64,000 bases of DNA, taken from NCBI GenBank assembly GCA_036374795.1, contig DASUTC010000182.1, forward strand, positions 1 to 64,000. The letters run 5' to 3'. The notes beneath the pieces are model-generated. The model was given only the letters and a program-made list of their open reading frames with translations. It was not told where the DNA came from and did no database searches. This stretch comes from Herpetosiphonaceae bacterium (GTDB lineage: Bacteria; Chloroflexota; Chloroflexia; Chloroflexales; Kallotenuaceae). Numbering within the stretch: the stretch's first letter is position 1; every line of letters starts with the position of its first letter. Below are positions 24,680 through 33,086 of the stretch, piece by piece. A program made the position numbers and the translations under genes.

Positions 24680-25432
24680 CTATGTCGCGCACTCTTTCCC
24701 GGCGACATGCAGCCCCGACGTGCTCACCATGTTGCTCATCGCCGCCTGGAGCGCGGCGTGCCACTCATCGCGCTGAGCCGTCGTCAGCTTGCCCTCGGAA
24801 ACCCACTGCATCAGCGTCCTGTCGGCCTGCGCCAGCGCATCCCTGGCGACATCCGCCCCGGATTTGCCCCTGGTGGCGACGATCGCGGAGAGCGTTTTGC
24901 ACGACTCGAGCTGTGCCCGAATATCGACGCGCCGCATCCCGCTGACGCGCACCGCCGCCGAGATCATCATCACATGCAGCTCATGGAGGCCCGGAAACGC
25001 GGGCTGCAACCCCGGCTGATCGATCTGGAGCCGAGCCGCCTGTTTGAACCAAGCCGCGCGGGCATTGGCAACGCTCTGCGGCAGACGTCCGCTATCCACC
25101 GCTCGTCTCAGCGCCCGATCCACCCCGGCATCGAAGCGCGCGAGGACATCCGCCGCGCTCTTGCCAGCCGTCAGCGCGATCTGCTCGATGCTCTTGCCCG
25201 CCTCAAGCTGCGCGCGGACCTGGCGAGGCTTCTGCGCCGTGACAGCGGCGGTCGCCGTGATCAGACCTTGCCGCACGACAGGATCGCCGTGTGGTCGTGC
25301 CTCACGAGCGTGCTGCCCGCCGTGGTGCTGAGATTCGCCCGGCTTTTGACGCTGCGCAGTAGCCGACGGCACCGCCCATATCGCGCTGAGCACGAGCACC
25401 AGCGCGAGCAAGCTTTGTCCGATCCGTTTCAT
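24680..25432 (-). CDS. Exported protein with two internal helical repeats
   Basis: The 250-residue product has a signal peptide (MKRIGQSLLALVLVLSAIWAVPSATAQ). A His/Arg-rich stretch follows, then two copies of a repeat of about 75 residues. Copy one carries VRAQLEAGKSIEQIALTAGKS and copy two IRAQLESCKTLSAIVATRGKS; each continues with a helix ending in W. Related repeats with AGKSLxxIAxxxGKS occur in exported proteins of Actinobacteria and Chloroflexota with no known function. GGAGG lies about ten bases before the ATG at 25432. It is transcribed away from the ferredoxin gene, leaving a 266-base divergent promoter region between them. Confidence 0.68.
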   Translation of the reverse strand: MKRIGQSLLALVLVLSAIWAVPSATAQRQKPGESQHHGGQHAREARPHGDPVVRQGLITATAAVTAQKPRQVRAQLEAGKSIEQIALTAGKSAADVLARFDAGVDRALRRAVDSGRLPQSVANARAAWFKQAARLQIDQPGLQPAFPGLHELHVMMISAAVRVSGMRRVDIRAQLESCKTLSAIVATRGKSGADVARDALAQADRTLMQWVSEGKLTTAQRDEWHAALQAAMSNMVSTSGLHVAGKECAT

Positions 25433-25698
25433 CGCTATAGCCTCCAGGTTGTTTCTGCATCGATAGGTCCGAGCGGCGGCAGAGCCAGCGCCGTGAAGCG
25501 CAATCAGCGATCTGCTCTGCAAACTATTATAGCTGATTCGCCGCTGCCTTCGTGAGCGCGGCGCGATGTTGATGGATCGGTGCCACGCTCCACGCATGGT
25601 TGGCGACCAGAGATCCAGTACAATCTACACAGGCAGCACATGGCGCGAATCTTGGAACAATTCTGCCCGTCGTCGTTGAACATCAGGAGGTAGACACC

Positions 25699-26079
25699 AT
25701 GCCCAAACTTCAGGTCGATGGATACGGCACGTTTGATGTCGCAGACGGTACGCGGCTCGTCCGAGCGATCGAGGAAAACGGCGTCGATATTCTGCATCGC
25801 TGCGGCGGCTACGCCAAATGCACCACCTGTCGCGTCCAGTTCGTCAGCGGAGAGCCGGATCGTATGACTCAGGCCGAGCAGGACAAGCTGGCGGAGAAGA
25901 GCCTGCTGGGACAGGCGCGTCTCTCGTGTCAGATCGTCTGCGACCACGATATGCAACTCCGCCCGCTGATGACGCTCCATGAGAGCGGCCTCCCCGATCC
26001 CGGCCCGCAGCCGGAGGCGCAGATCACCCCGCCGCCTGAGTGGACCAGCAAGCCGCAGGAGCCGACCTCCTTCGCGTAA
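25699..26079 (+). CDS. 2Fe-2S ferredoxin
   Basis: The 126-residue protein shows the plant/vertebrate-type [2Fe-2S] cysteine pattern: CGGYAKCTTC (C-x5-C-x2-C) and a fourth Cys in ARLSCQIV. The fold typically carries one low-potential electron and serves oxygenases or reductases. A Pro-rich tail (PQPEAQITPPPEW) extends past the domain. CAGGAGGT eight bases before the ATG at 25699 decides the start. No partner reductase or oxygenase lies adjacent, though tryptophan dioxygenase does not need one. A strong inverted repeat follows. Confidence 0.92.
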   Translation: MPKLQVDGYGTFDVADGTRLVRAIEENGVDILHRCGGYAKCTTCRVQFVSGEPDRMTQAEQDKLAEKSLLGQARLSCQIVCDHDMQLRPLMTLHESGLPDPGPQPEAQITPPPEWTSKPQEPTSFA

Positions 26080-26115
26080 AGCAGAGGGAACCGATCACCG
26101 AGGAGCGGAGACACG

Positions 26116-26151
26116 ATCACACCCGCGAGCTATCTCGCTCGCGGGTGTGAT
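26116..26151. terminator. Bidirectional terminator
   Basis: ATCACACCCGCGAGC and its exact complement form a 15-bp stem with loop TATCTC. It lies between the ferredoxin gene and a convergent gene whose stop is at 26177. Confidence 0.75.
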
Positions 26152-26176
26152 GATCAGGACCGGCGCGCTGAGCGAC

Positions 26177-26542
26177 TCAGCCTGCTTGCAGCGCTCGAAT
26201 CACAGCCCGCGCGTGCGTCGCCATATGCTGCGCGTGCTCAGGGTCGATCGAGATGCCGGACTGAGCGTTTACCTCGTAGATGAACGAGTTGAGCAGACCG
26301 ATCACCGCCTGGGACTGGCCCTGCGCCTCGGCAATCAGCGCGGCATCCAGCTTCGCCAGCAGGCTTTTTGCCACTCCGGCATTCGTGATCGCGCCCATCT
26401 CGACCGCGTGATGCACACAGTGGTGCAGCGACGCAACCGTAGGCGTCATCTCACAGTCGGACATCGTCATCGCGGCGGCGGGCCGCGCCACCAGCAGGCC
26501 CAGCGCGAGCGCGAGCACCAGCCAAACAGTCATCCGTTCCAT
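26177..26542 (-). CDS. Small exported protein, unknown function
   Basis: The product of about 121 residues starts MERMTVWLVLALALGLLVARPAAA, a clear signal peptide. The mature part contains one SDC and one HHC cysteine (CEMTPTVASLHHCVHHAVEM), which could form a disulfide or, with the histidines, a metal site. The rest is helical (GVAKSLLAKLDAALIAEAQG). GGAGGAATGAT lies just upstream of this start. The gene overlaps or abuts the stop region of the membrane-protein gene upstream on the same strand, which suggests one transcript. I know no family. Confidence 0.6.
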   Translation of the reverse strand: MERMTVWLVLALALGLLVARPAAAMTMSDCEMTPTVASLHHCVHHAVEMGAITNAGVAKSLLAKLDAALIAEAQGQSQAVIGLLNSFIYEVNAQSGISIDPEHAQHMATHARAVIRALQAG

Positions 26543-26571
26543 ATCATTCCTCCACATTCCGATCCTAACGT

Positions 26572-27249
26572 TCACGCGCTGAACGCTCCTCTGGAGCGCG
26601 CCGCCAGCCGATCACTCAGCAGCCAGACCAGCACGCCGCCGGTCAGCGCCCCAACAACGGTGCCCATCAGCAGCCCGCCGACCAGACCCGCGCTGCTCAT
26701 CAGCAGCGCGGATGCATCGTCCGGCAGCAGCGAGAGCGCGACAACCGGAACGGCAACGCCGACGGGCCACGCAATCGCATTTGCCAGCACCCACCAGCCA
26801 GCGCGCGCGACATGCTGGCGTAGAACAAACCACTGTGCCCCGCCGATCGAGGTCACGAATGCCAGCGCCAGCACCACGCCGCCGACGATCCGCACCGGCA
26901 GCGCAACCTCCATCAGGCCACTAACACTGCTCGGCAGCAGCGCGAGGCTCCAGGCAAACGCCGCGGCCAGCGCCGTCGCGATCACCCAATCGCGGCGCTC
27001 CAGCTCCGGGATGAACCGGTGAAACGCCCACCATTGCGCCAGCGCCAGCACCGCGCCCTCGCCAGCGCCAGCGATCACCAGCGGCAGATAGCGCGCCTGA
27101 TCGGTCAAGCCGATCACCGCTGCCAGCACGCCGACCATCGCCGGAATAGCAAATCCAAGCAGCTCGCCGAACGTCATCGCCACAACCCAGCGCACCCAGA
27201 GCGCCCGCCCCGGATGCGGCTGTGCTACCTGTCTGGAACCTGCGTACAT
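26572..27249 (-). CDS. Multi-pass membrane protein, unknown function
   Basis: The 225-residue protein has six to seven hydrophobic segments, with WGLALAQWWAFHRF-like and GAQWFVLRQHVARAGWWV stretches repeated in its two halves, so it may be an internal duplication. Repeated QW-x-x-L/F-R motifs of this sort are frequent in Chloroflexota and cyanobacterial membrane proteins without function. Arginines flank the helices according to the positive-inside rule. It precedes the small exported protein gene on the same strand with almost no gap. Confidence 0.62.
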   Translation of the reverse strand: MYAGSRQVAQPHPGRALWVRWVVAMTFGELLGFAIPAMVGVLAAVIGLTDQARYLPLVIAGAGEGAVLALAQWWAFHRFIPELERRDWVIATALAAAFAWSLALLPSSVSGLMEVALPVRIVGGVVLALAFVTSIGGAQWFVLRQHVARAGWWVLANAIAWPVGVAVPVVALSLLPDDASALLMSSAGLVGGLLMGTVVGALTGGVLVWLLSDRLAARSRGAFSA

Positions 27250-27831
27250 CTTGCCCTCGCCGCTCGCTGATCACCCTGGCCTGGTCACTCGACCGCATAT
27301 CCTTCGTCGAAGACGCGACCCAGCCCGTCATCACATCTTAATGGTTAGCTGCCAGCATACAGCGATGGCAGCCGCTCCATGTAAATATCTGCACATAAGC
27401 GGTGAAGATGTCACCACGTTGCAGCGCCGATCCCCGCCGTGGTGAGCCTGTTCCACCGCGCCGACCGAGCGCGAACTATGCTGATCGGTGGCGATCGTGT
27501 TGAGGTAAGCGATAGCCGACGATCACCTCGATGCGCCCGGCGGTCGGTTGGGGCGCGCCCTGGGAGTGGGCCTGAATGACGATCCTCGTCGGCGTGAACG
27601 TGATGATGAGCCGGCCACGCCAGCAGCGGCAGCCCGCGCATGCGTGAGATCCACCGCCGGAGTTACCACATTAACACGATACGTGCGCCGATCTTTACGC
27701 CACGACCCGCGCTCAGGTTGTAGCCTGAATCAGGCAGGAAACGCCACCCTGATTCCCTGTGGCGCAATCGACGTGTGGCGATCGACTCGTCCTGCACGGA
27801 CGATCGCCTGAGCTGAACAAGGAGGTTCAGT
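27250..27831. other. Intergenic region before the heat-shock gene
   Basis: I see no supported gene in these 580 bases. Near the end a hairpin can form at 27777-27808 (GGCGAT/ATCGCC, then CGTCC/GGACG with loop TGCAC) in the presumed leader of the hsp20 gene, 13 bases before its ribosome-binding site. It does not cover that site. No CIRCE-type repeat is visible. Confidence 0.4.
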
Positions 27832-28308
27832 ATGGCAATCCCACGTTGGGAGCCATTCCGCGACCTGATCACCTTACGCGACTCGATCGACCGGATGTTC
27901 GAGGAGGCGTTTGTTCGTGTGCGCGGCAACGGCGATGGGTTCTTCATGCTGCGCGAAACCCCGGCGCTGGACATCTACGAAACCGATAAGGAGATCAAGG
28001 TTGAGATCCCGCTGTCGGGGATCAAGCCCGAAGATGTGGAGGTCACGCTTACGGGCACTACGCTGATGATCAAAGGCGAAACCAGGGCCAGGGAGGAGGT
28101 CAAGGAGGACAGGTACTACCGGCGCGAAGTGCGTTACGGCGCGTTTACCCGCTCGGTGGTGCTGCCCGAAGTGGCCGACATCGAGAAGCCCGAAGCGACC
28201 TTTGCCGACGGCGTGCTGGTGGTTACGTTCCCGAAGGTTGTTGCGGTCGAGCCGAAGCGCCTTGAGATCAAGCAGCCGGAGAAGGAGCAAGAGGCGGTTC
28301 TTGGCTGA
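27832..28308 (+). CDS. Hsp20/alpha-crystallin small heat shock protein
   Basis: The 158-residue chaperone holds unfolding proteins for refolding by ATP-dependent systems. It has an N-terminal segment MAIPRWEPFRDLITLRDSIDRMF typical of bacterial class A sHsps. The alpha-crystallin domain (ALDIYETDKEIKVEIPLSGI to the FPKV strand, about residues 43-140) follows, with DVEVTLTGTTLMIKGE and FTRSVVLPE. The oligomerisation motif at the C-terminal tail is degenerate (VEPKRLEIK, with no clear I-x-I). AAGGAGG precedes the start. The gene is single and followed by a long terminator stem. Confidence 0.95.
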   Translation: MAIPRWEPFRDLITLRDSIDRMFEEAFVRVRGNGDGFFMLRETPALDIYETDKEIKVEIPLSGIKPEDVEVTLTGTTLMIKGETRAREEVKEDRYYRREVRYGAFTRSVVLPEVADIEKPEATFADGVLVVTFPKVVAVEPKRLEIKQPEKEQEAVLG

Positions 28309-28357
28309 CGTGGTTGCCGTCCGCAGCCCGACGCTGAGGCGTCAACGGAGCCGTAGC

Positions 28358-28402
28358 GCGGGGGAGATCGCATGTGCTGTTGTCGCCTGTGATCTCCCCC
28401 GC
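28358..28402 (+). terminator. Terminator of the hsp20 gene
   Basis: GCGGGGGAGATC and GATCTCCCCCGC form a 12-bp perfect stem, extended by CA/TG after a one-base mismatch. It lies 50 bases after the stop. Confidence 0.7.
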
Positions 28403-28428
28403 CATGTTAAACGCCCCAAGGAGGATCT

Positions 28429-30150
28429 ATGAAACGTTTATCTGCGAGCCAAGCCCTGGGCGGCGCTGCCCTGGTCGGCGGCGCTGTGCTCTCAGGCTAT
28501 CTGCTGGCACGGCCCCGGCTGCACCGCTGGGGGGCGACCGACGAGGAAGTGAGCCGCGTGATGCCCGGCGACGACCTGATCGCCGATCCGAGCCTCAGCC
28601 TGACCGTCGCGATCACGATCGACGCTCCCGCCGATGCGATCTGGCCCTGGCTGGTGCAGCTAGGCAAGGGACGCGGCGGCTGGTACAGCTATGCGTGGCT
28701 CGAAAACCTGATGGGCCTCGATATTCAGAACACCGATCGGATTCTGCCCGAATTTCAGCGCTTGCAGCCCGGCGATGTGATCCCGACCGGCGGCCCAGAT
28801 ATTCCGGTGCTGGCGGTCGAGCCGAGCAGGCTGCTGCTGCTTGGCGGCGCGGACTACGCCACGATTGCGATCGGGCTGTATCCGCTCGACGAGGGCCATA
28901 CCCGGCTGGTGTATCGCAATCGGGCACGGCTGCCGCTCACGCCGGGCGGTGTCTTCTGGCGGCTGGTGCTCGATCCCGGCATCTTGATCATGAGCCGCAA
29001 GATGCTGCTGACGATCAAAGAGCGCGTCGAGCGCGCTGCGGTGCGTACGGCAGCGCAGCCTGAGAGCCGTCCCTCGCCACTGCTGCGGCTGATCAACCGG
29101 GGCGTGGCGAAGCTGGCGACGGCAGGACTCACACCGCCCGACACGGTCGCGCTGCACGTTCCCGGTCGGCTGTCCGGCAAGCTACGCTCCGTCGCTGTGA
29201 CGCTGGCCGAGCATGAGGGCGAGTGGTACGTCGTCTCGCTGGGCGGCGAGACAGATTGGGTACGTAACGTCCGCGCGGCTGGCGGCAGCGCCACGCTCTG
29301 CCACGGCATGCAGCGTCAGGTGCGGCTGGAGGAAGTGCCCGTCGCAGAGCGAGCGCCGATGTTGCAGGCGTATCTCGGCAAACGTGCCCTCACCAAATCG
29401 CCGGAGCGAGTCGCGCGCACGTACTTTGGCCTTGGGCCGCATCCCTCGATCGAAGCGCTTGAAACGATCGCCGATCGCTACCCGGTCTTCAAGCTCGTCA
29501 GCGGCGGCACGCTGATCGATCAATACCTGCCCCGCTTCGATGTGGCCGACGTGTTCCAGATCGTCGTGGCGGCAGCCCCGGAGGAGACATACGCCGCGCT
29601 GCGCTCGCTCGATCTGATGGAGGTCGCGCAGCACTCCGCGATCGTCCAGACGCTCAGCACGATCCGTCTGCTGCCGGAGCGGATACTGGCGCGATTCCAC
29701 CATGCCGAAGCGCCAGCCGCGCCCCAGCCGACCTACAGGATTGCCGATCTTGGAGCCGAGGGCGAGTGGGTTCGTATCGACGAGCGCGAGGGAGCGGAGT
29801 TTGTGTTTGGCGCGATCGGACGCTTCTGGAAGTCCGACGCGGGCTTTGAGCGCATCGCCGCCGCCGACTTCGCCGACTTCGCTCGACCGGGCTACGCCAA
29901 AGTAGCGGTCGGCTTCACGGTGCAGCCCTACGGCATCGGCGGTACGCTGCTCACCGCCGAGATGCGCACCGCGACCACCGACGCGGCGGCGCGCAGGCGC
30001 TTCCTGCGCTACTGGCGCGTGGTCGGCCCCGGCGCGAGCTTCATCATGCGCCAGATCGTGGAGGTGATCAAAGCCAACGCCGAGCGGCGGCACATCGGAC
30101 ACGTCGAGGAGATCGACGATCAGCAGCTTGAGCAGGCGCTAGGAGCGTAG
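28429..30150 (+). CDS. Three-domain fusion: SRPBCC - F420/deazaflavin-dependent nitroreductase-like - SRPBCC
   Basis: The 573-residue protein starts with a hydrophobic segment (GGAALVGGAVLSGYLLARP) that may anchor it. Residues about 55-210 form an SRPBCC (START-like) domain with ITIDAPADAIWPWLVQLG. Residues about 222-350 resemble the deazaflavin-dependent nitroreductase (Ddn/DUF385) split-barrel fold: LHVPGRLSGKLRSVAVTL, WYVVSLGGETDWVRNVRAAGG and VARTYFGLGP. Residues about 365-560 form a second SRPBCC-like domain (VFQIVVAAAPEETYAALRSL). SRPBCC domains bind hydrophobic ligands, so an enzyme reducing lipophilic substrates with F420H2 is plausible but inferred. CAAGGAGG sets the start. No cofactor genes are adjacent. 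Confidence 0.72.
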   Translation: MKRLSASQALGGAALVGGAVLSGYLLARPRLHRWGATDEEVSRVMPGDDLIADPSLSLTVAITIDAPADAIWPWLVQLGKGRGGWYSYAWLENLMGLDIQNTDRILPEFQRLQPGDVIPTGGPDIPVLAVEPSRLLLLGGADYATIAIGLYPLDEGHTRLVYRNRARLPLTPGGVFWRLVLDPGILIMSRKMLLTIKERVERAAVRTAAQPESRPSPLLRLINRGVAKLATAGLTPPDTVALHVPGRLSGKLRSVAVTLAEHEGEWYVVSLGGETDWVRNVRAAGGSATLCHGMQRQVRLEEVPVAERAPMLQAYLGKRALTKSPERVARTYFGLGPHPSIEALETIADRYPVFKLVSGGTLIDQYLPRFDVADVFQIVVAAAPEETYAALRSLDLMEVAQHSAIVQTLSTIRLLPERILARFHHAEAPAAPQPTYRIADLGAEGEWVRIDEREGAEFVFGAIGRFWKSDAGFERIAAADFADFARPGYAKVAVGFTVQPYGIGGTLLTAEMRTATTDAAARRRFLRYWRVVGPGASFIMRQIVEVIKANAERRHIGHVEEIDDQQLEQALGA

Positions 30151-30371
30151 TGCAGAATCAAAGGATCAGGCGTCGGGGGGTCAGGCGTCGGGAGTTTCGA
30201 GTTCCAGGTTTCGAGCTTCAGGCCCTCACCCCCGGCCCCGTGCACAGGCGGGATTCCGCCGTCGCGGCCTGCGTCACAGGCGAGAGGGCGGAAATGGTGA
30301 TTGGTTCTCGCTGGTTCTTTTGTTCGTTTGGCTCTTGGTGTCGGCCACGTTGTTCTTTGTGCATCAGGCGC
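30151..30371. repeat. Intergenic spacer with GTTTCGAG/GTTCCAGG-type strings
   Basis: Tandem ATCAGGCGTCGGG and GTCAGGCGTCGGG are followed by GTTTCGAGTTCCAGGTTTCG. It belongs to the same class of spacer as those at 5806, 14857 and 62150. It separates two convergent genes and holds no supported gene. Confidence 0.45.
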
Positions 30372-31775
30372 CTACCACGCTTCAAACGAATGCGGCAGCA
30401 GGCCGGAGCGCTCGGCTTCGGGTGGCGCGTGGAAGCCCGCCTCGTATAGCGGTATGGTGATGGCGAACGTACTGCCCTGGCCCTCCTCGCTGGCGACGGA
30501 CACCTCACCGCCGTGATGGGTCACAATCTCCCTGACGACAGCAAGCCCCAGCCCAAGGCCGTCGATCTGGAGCTTATCCGCGTTGGGCGCGCGAAAGAAG
30601 CGCTCAAAGAGGTATGGGATCGCCGCCTGCGGAATGCCGATGCCCTGGTCCGTCACGGCGATCGAAGCCTCCAGGCCCCGGCGGGCAAGCCGCACACCGA
30701 TTGGGCCACCGCCTGGGCTATACTTCACCGCGTTGACGAGCAGATTCTGGAGCACCTGCTCCAGACGGATCGCGTCGGCATATACGATCAGCGGATCGTC
30801 CAGCACCTCAACGCCGAACGTATGCTGCTTATTCGTCGCCTGTACTTCAGCCACCAGCCGCCGGATGAGCGCGGCAAGATCGATCGGCGCGCGAACCAGA
30901 TTAAGCCGTCCGCTTTCGACGCGAGAAATATCAAGCAGCGTGTCAATCATCTGCGTCATCCGGACGGTCTGGTCGCGGATACGCTGCGCAATCTGGTGAT
31001 CGCGCTCTTGCGCCTCGCTCATGCGCGTGATGCGCCGTTGCAGGTGCTCGATCGAGCCGAGCAGCGTGGTCAGCGGGTTTTTCAGCTCATGCGCGGCGAT
31101 CGATAGAAACTGCTCGCGCGCGCGCATGCCATCCTGCGCCTCTTTGTAGCGCCGCGCGTTCAGCAGCGCCACCGCCGCGTGATCGGCAAACGCCTGCGCG
31201 ACAGCCAGATCAGCATCCGTATAATGCCGCCCGCCGCGCACGGTTCCCAGCGACAGCGCGCCCAGAAGCTGATCCTGGGCGATCAGCGGCACAACCATGC
31301 CTGAGGTCGGGCCGAGCTCACGTAAGATCCGCAAATGCTCGGCATCATGAGCCGTGGCCTGAAGATGCCTATCGGTGATCTCGTAGTGTAGCTCCGGCTG
31401 CCGGGTACGCAGCACCTTCGCCACAGGATGATCCAGCGCGTCGGGGTCGGGCGGATAGCGCAGCTCCTCTTTGAGCAGGCGTGCCTCGGCTGGATTGGCA
31501 TGAACCGTAGCGACGCGGCACACGCGGCCCGCAGTGGTCAAGAGATCAACCAGGCAGGAGTCGGCGAGCGCAGGGATCGCCAACCGCGTGATCATCGTGA
31601 GCGTTGTCTCGTAATCCAACGAGGCAGCAAGCTGCAAGGCGGCATCATGCAAAAAAGGATACGCCGCATTATCGAGAAGCGCCGTATGGATCGTCTCGAA
31701 CTCCGGCGGCTGGTGGCCGAGCGGTTGCAACTCAGTACCAAGTTTCGTATCGACCTGTAGTTTTTTCTTTTTCAT
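30372..31775 (-). CDS. GAF-domain sensor histidine kinase
   Basis: This is a soluble sensor kinase of about 467 residues. A GAF domain occupies roughly residues 40-205 (LDYETTLTMITRLAIPALAD, GALSLGTVRGGRHYTDADL). The phosphoacceptor motif is SIAAHELKNPLTTLLGSIEHL near residue 223. The ATPase domain has NAVKYSPGGG (N box), DQGIGI (G1) and GLGLGLAVVREIV (G2). It lacks membrane segments and a receiver domain, so it senses a cytoplasmic signal and pairs with an unlinked regulator. The start is uncertain: ATG at 31775 follows AGAAG by nine bases, while ATG at 31784 and GTG at 31808 are in frame. Confidence 0.9.
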   Translation of the reverse strand: MKKKKLQVDTKLGTELQPLGHQPPEFETIHTALLDNAAYPFLHDAALQLAASLDYETTLTMITRLAIPALADSCLVDLLTTAGRVCRVATVHANPAEARLLKEELRYPPDPDALDHPVAKVLRTRQPELHYEITDRHLQATAHDAEHLRILRELGPTSGMVVPLIAQDQLLGALSLGTVRGGRHYTDADLAVAQAFADHAAVALLNARRYKEAQDGMRAREQFLSIAAHELKNPLTTLLGSIEHLQRRITRMSEAQERDHQIAQRIRDQTVRMTQMIDTLLDISRVESGRLNLVRAPIDLAALIRRLVAEVQATNKQHTFGVEVLDDPLIVYADAIRLEQVLQNLLVNAVKYSPGGGPIGVRLARRGLEASIAVTDQGIGIPQAAIPYLFERFFRAPNADKLQIDGLGLGLAVVREIVTHHGGEVSVASEEGQGSTFAITIPLYEAGFHAPPEAERSGLLPHSFEAW

Positions 31776-31808
31776 GAGTAGCATCTTCTTGCTATCGGGC
31801 GATAACAC

Positions 31809-33086
31809 TGCGTAGAAAGCACATCAATACATTGCCCGCTCACGATCGGCCCGGATCTTGAATCATAGAGAGAGGCCGTTTCCAGCGCTGGCGATGCCGT
31901 CACGGTTGCCTCATGCGCTCGTGTACGCGCAGCATCACCAGGGCGAGATTATCGTAGCGCCGTAGGAAAGCCCACCATGTTAAAAGTTGACGATCGCGCT
32001 GCTAATACCTGATGAAAACATGTGAAGATCAATGTGGACGGCTAAGCCACGCCCGTTCCACCGGTGGATCGCGCTCGATCCGGGCGGTATCGGTATCAGG
32101 AAAGGCGGGGCTGTATCTCGGAAGTCCGGTACAATCGCTGACCATTGCCTTGTATCCTCACCTCTGCCTTAGCCGAGCGACGACAGAGGGGTGTGCTGCT
32201 AGGAACGAAGGCAGGCACAGCGGGGACCGTTCTTCATATCCGTATTCGATGTTCCTACGTAGTGTACCACGATGTCAGCCTGCTGCGGCAGCCGGTGGCG
32301 TAGTACCGAGGTACACTTTTTGAGCAAAAAAATGTACGAATAAGAGACGAATCGCGTCGTCGTGTGGCAGACTGTGATGGCGTAATCCCGCTCAGCGTGA
32401 CAACCGGCTGGCTGCTCCACGCATGACCTTGATCTTGACAGATCTGTTATACTCAATTTTGACGGTAGCATCCGTAGAACGATCGGGATCACCGATCTCG
32501 TCTGGTTGTCGCGCATCTCGCCTGTGTTCTGCGCTTATTTCCGGCGAGGCTCCTGCCTCCATCGTCACGCGCATCGTGCGTACCTTGGTATGAAGCTACC
32601 CGTCGCCCTATGCAAACAACATCATCGTTCTGGGCCTACACAGCGGCGCCCTTAGCATCGGGTCGACCCTGAGCGCACGCTGCGTGTGTCAAGCGTGTGA
32701 GCCTGGTCGCGCCGCGCATCGGTTTCGATCGAGTGTCTCTGCGCCCCTGTTCGCCTGCCGCATCGGGCCAGTTGTCTGCCGTGCCTCGGACAACGCGCCG
32801 ATCAAACGGAGATAGGCGAGATTTTCAAGCCGTGGGAGAAGTCTATAGCCTGATACATATCTGAGAATGCCAGTTATGCTACTGATCGCTGCATTGAGCG
32901 CGAAGCTTGCGCTCAACCTTCGTGAATGGATCTCCATACCAGGTAGCAGCTTCATACCCAGGGGCCATAGCGGCCTGCTGTCGTGTGCGATAACGTGCCA
33001 GCCCTGTGTGTTGCCGTACTCCATCCAAACACATACATCAAGCTACAGTCCTCATTCGTCCAGGTCTACCTTGCAAGGACATTCGT
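31809..33086. other. Long intergenic region, no supported gene
   Basis: About 1.3 kb separates the kinase gene and the exported hydrolase gene, which are divergent. Several short frames exist on both strands (up to 111 codons), but none combines a ribosome-binding site with a plausible protein. Base composition is lower in GC than its flanks. I see no tRNA or strong hairpin. It may hold decayed sequence plus two promoters. Confidence 0.45.

Noticed and set aside
32429-32453. Possible promoter (TTGATC/TTGACA and TATACT)
   Set aside because: Spacing between the boxes is 7 or 13 bases, too short for a sigma-70 promoter, and no gene follows.
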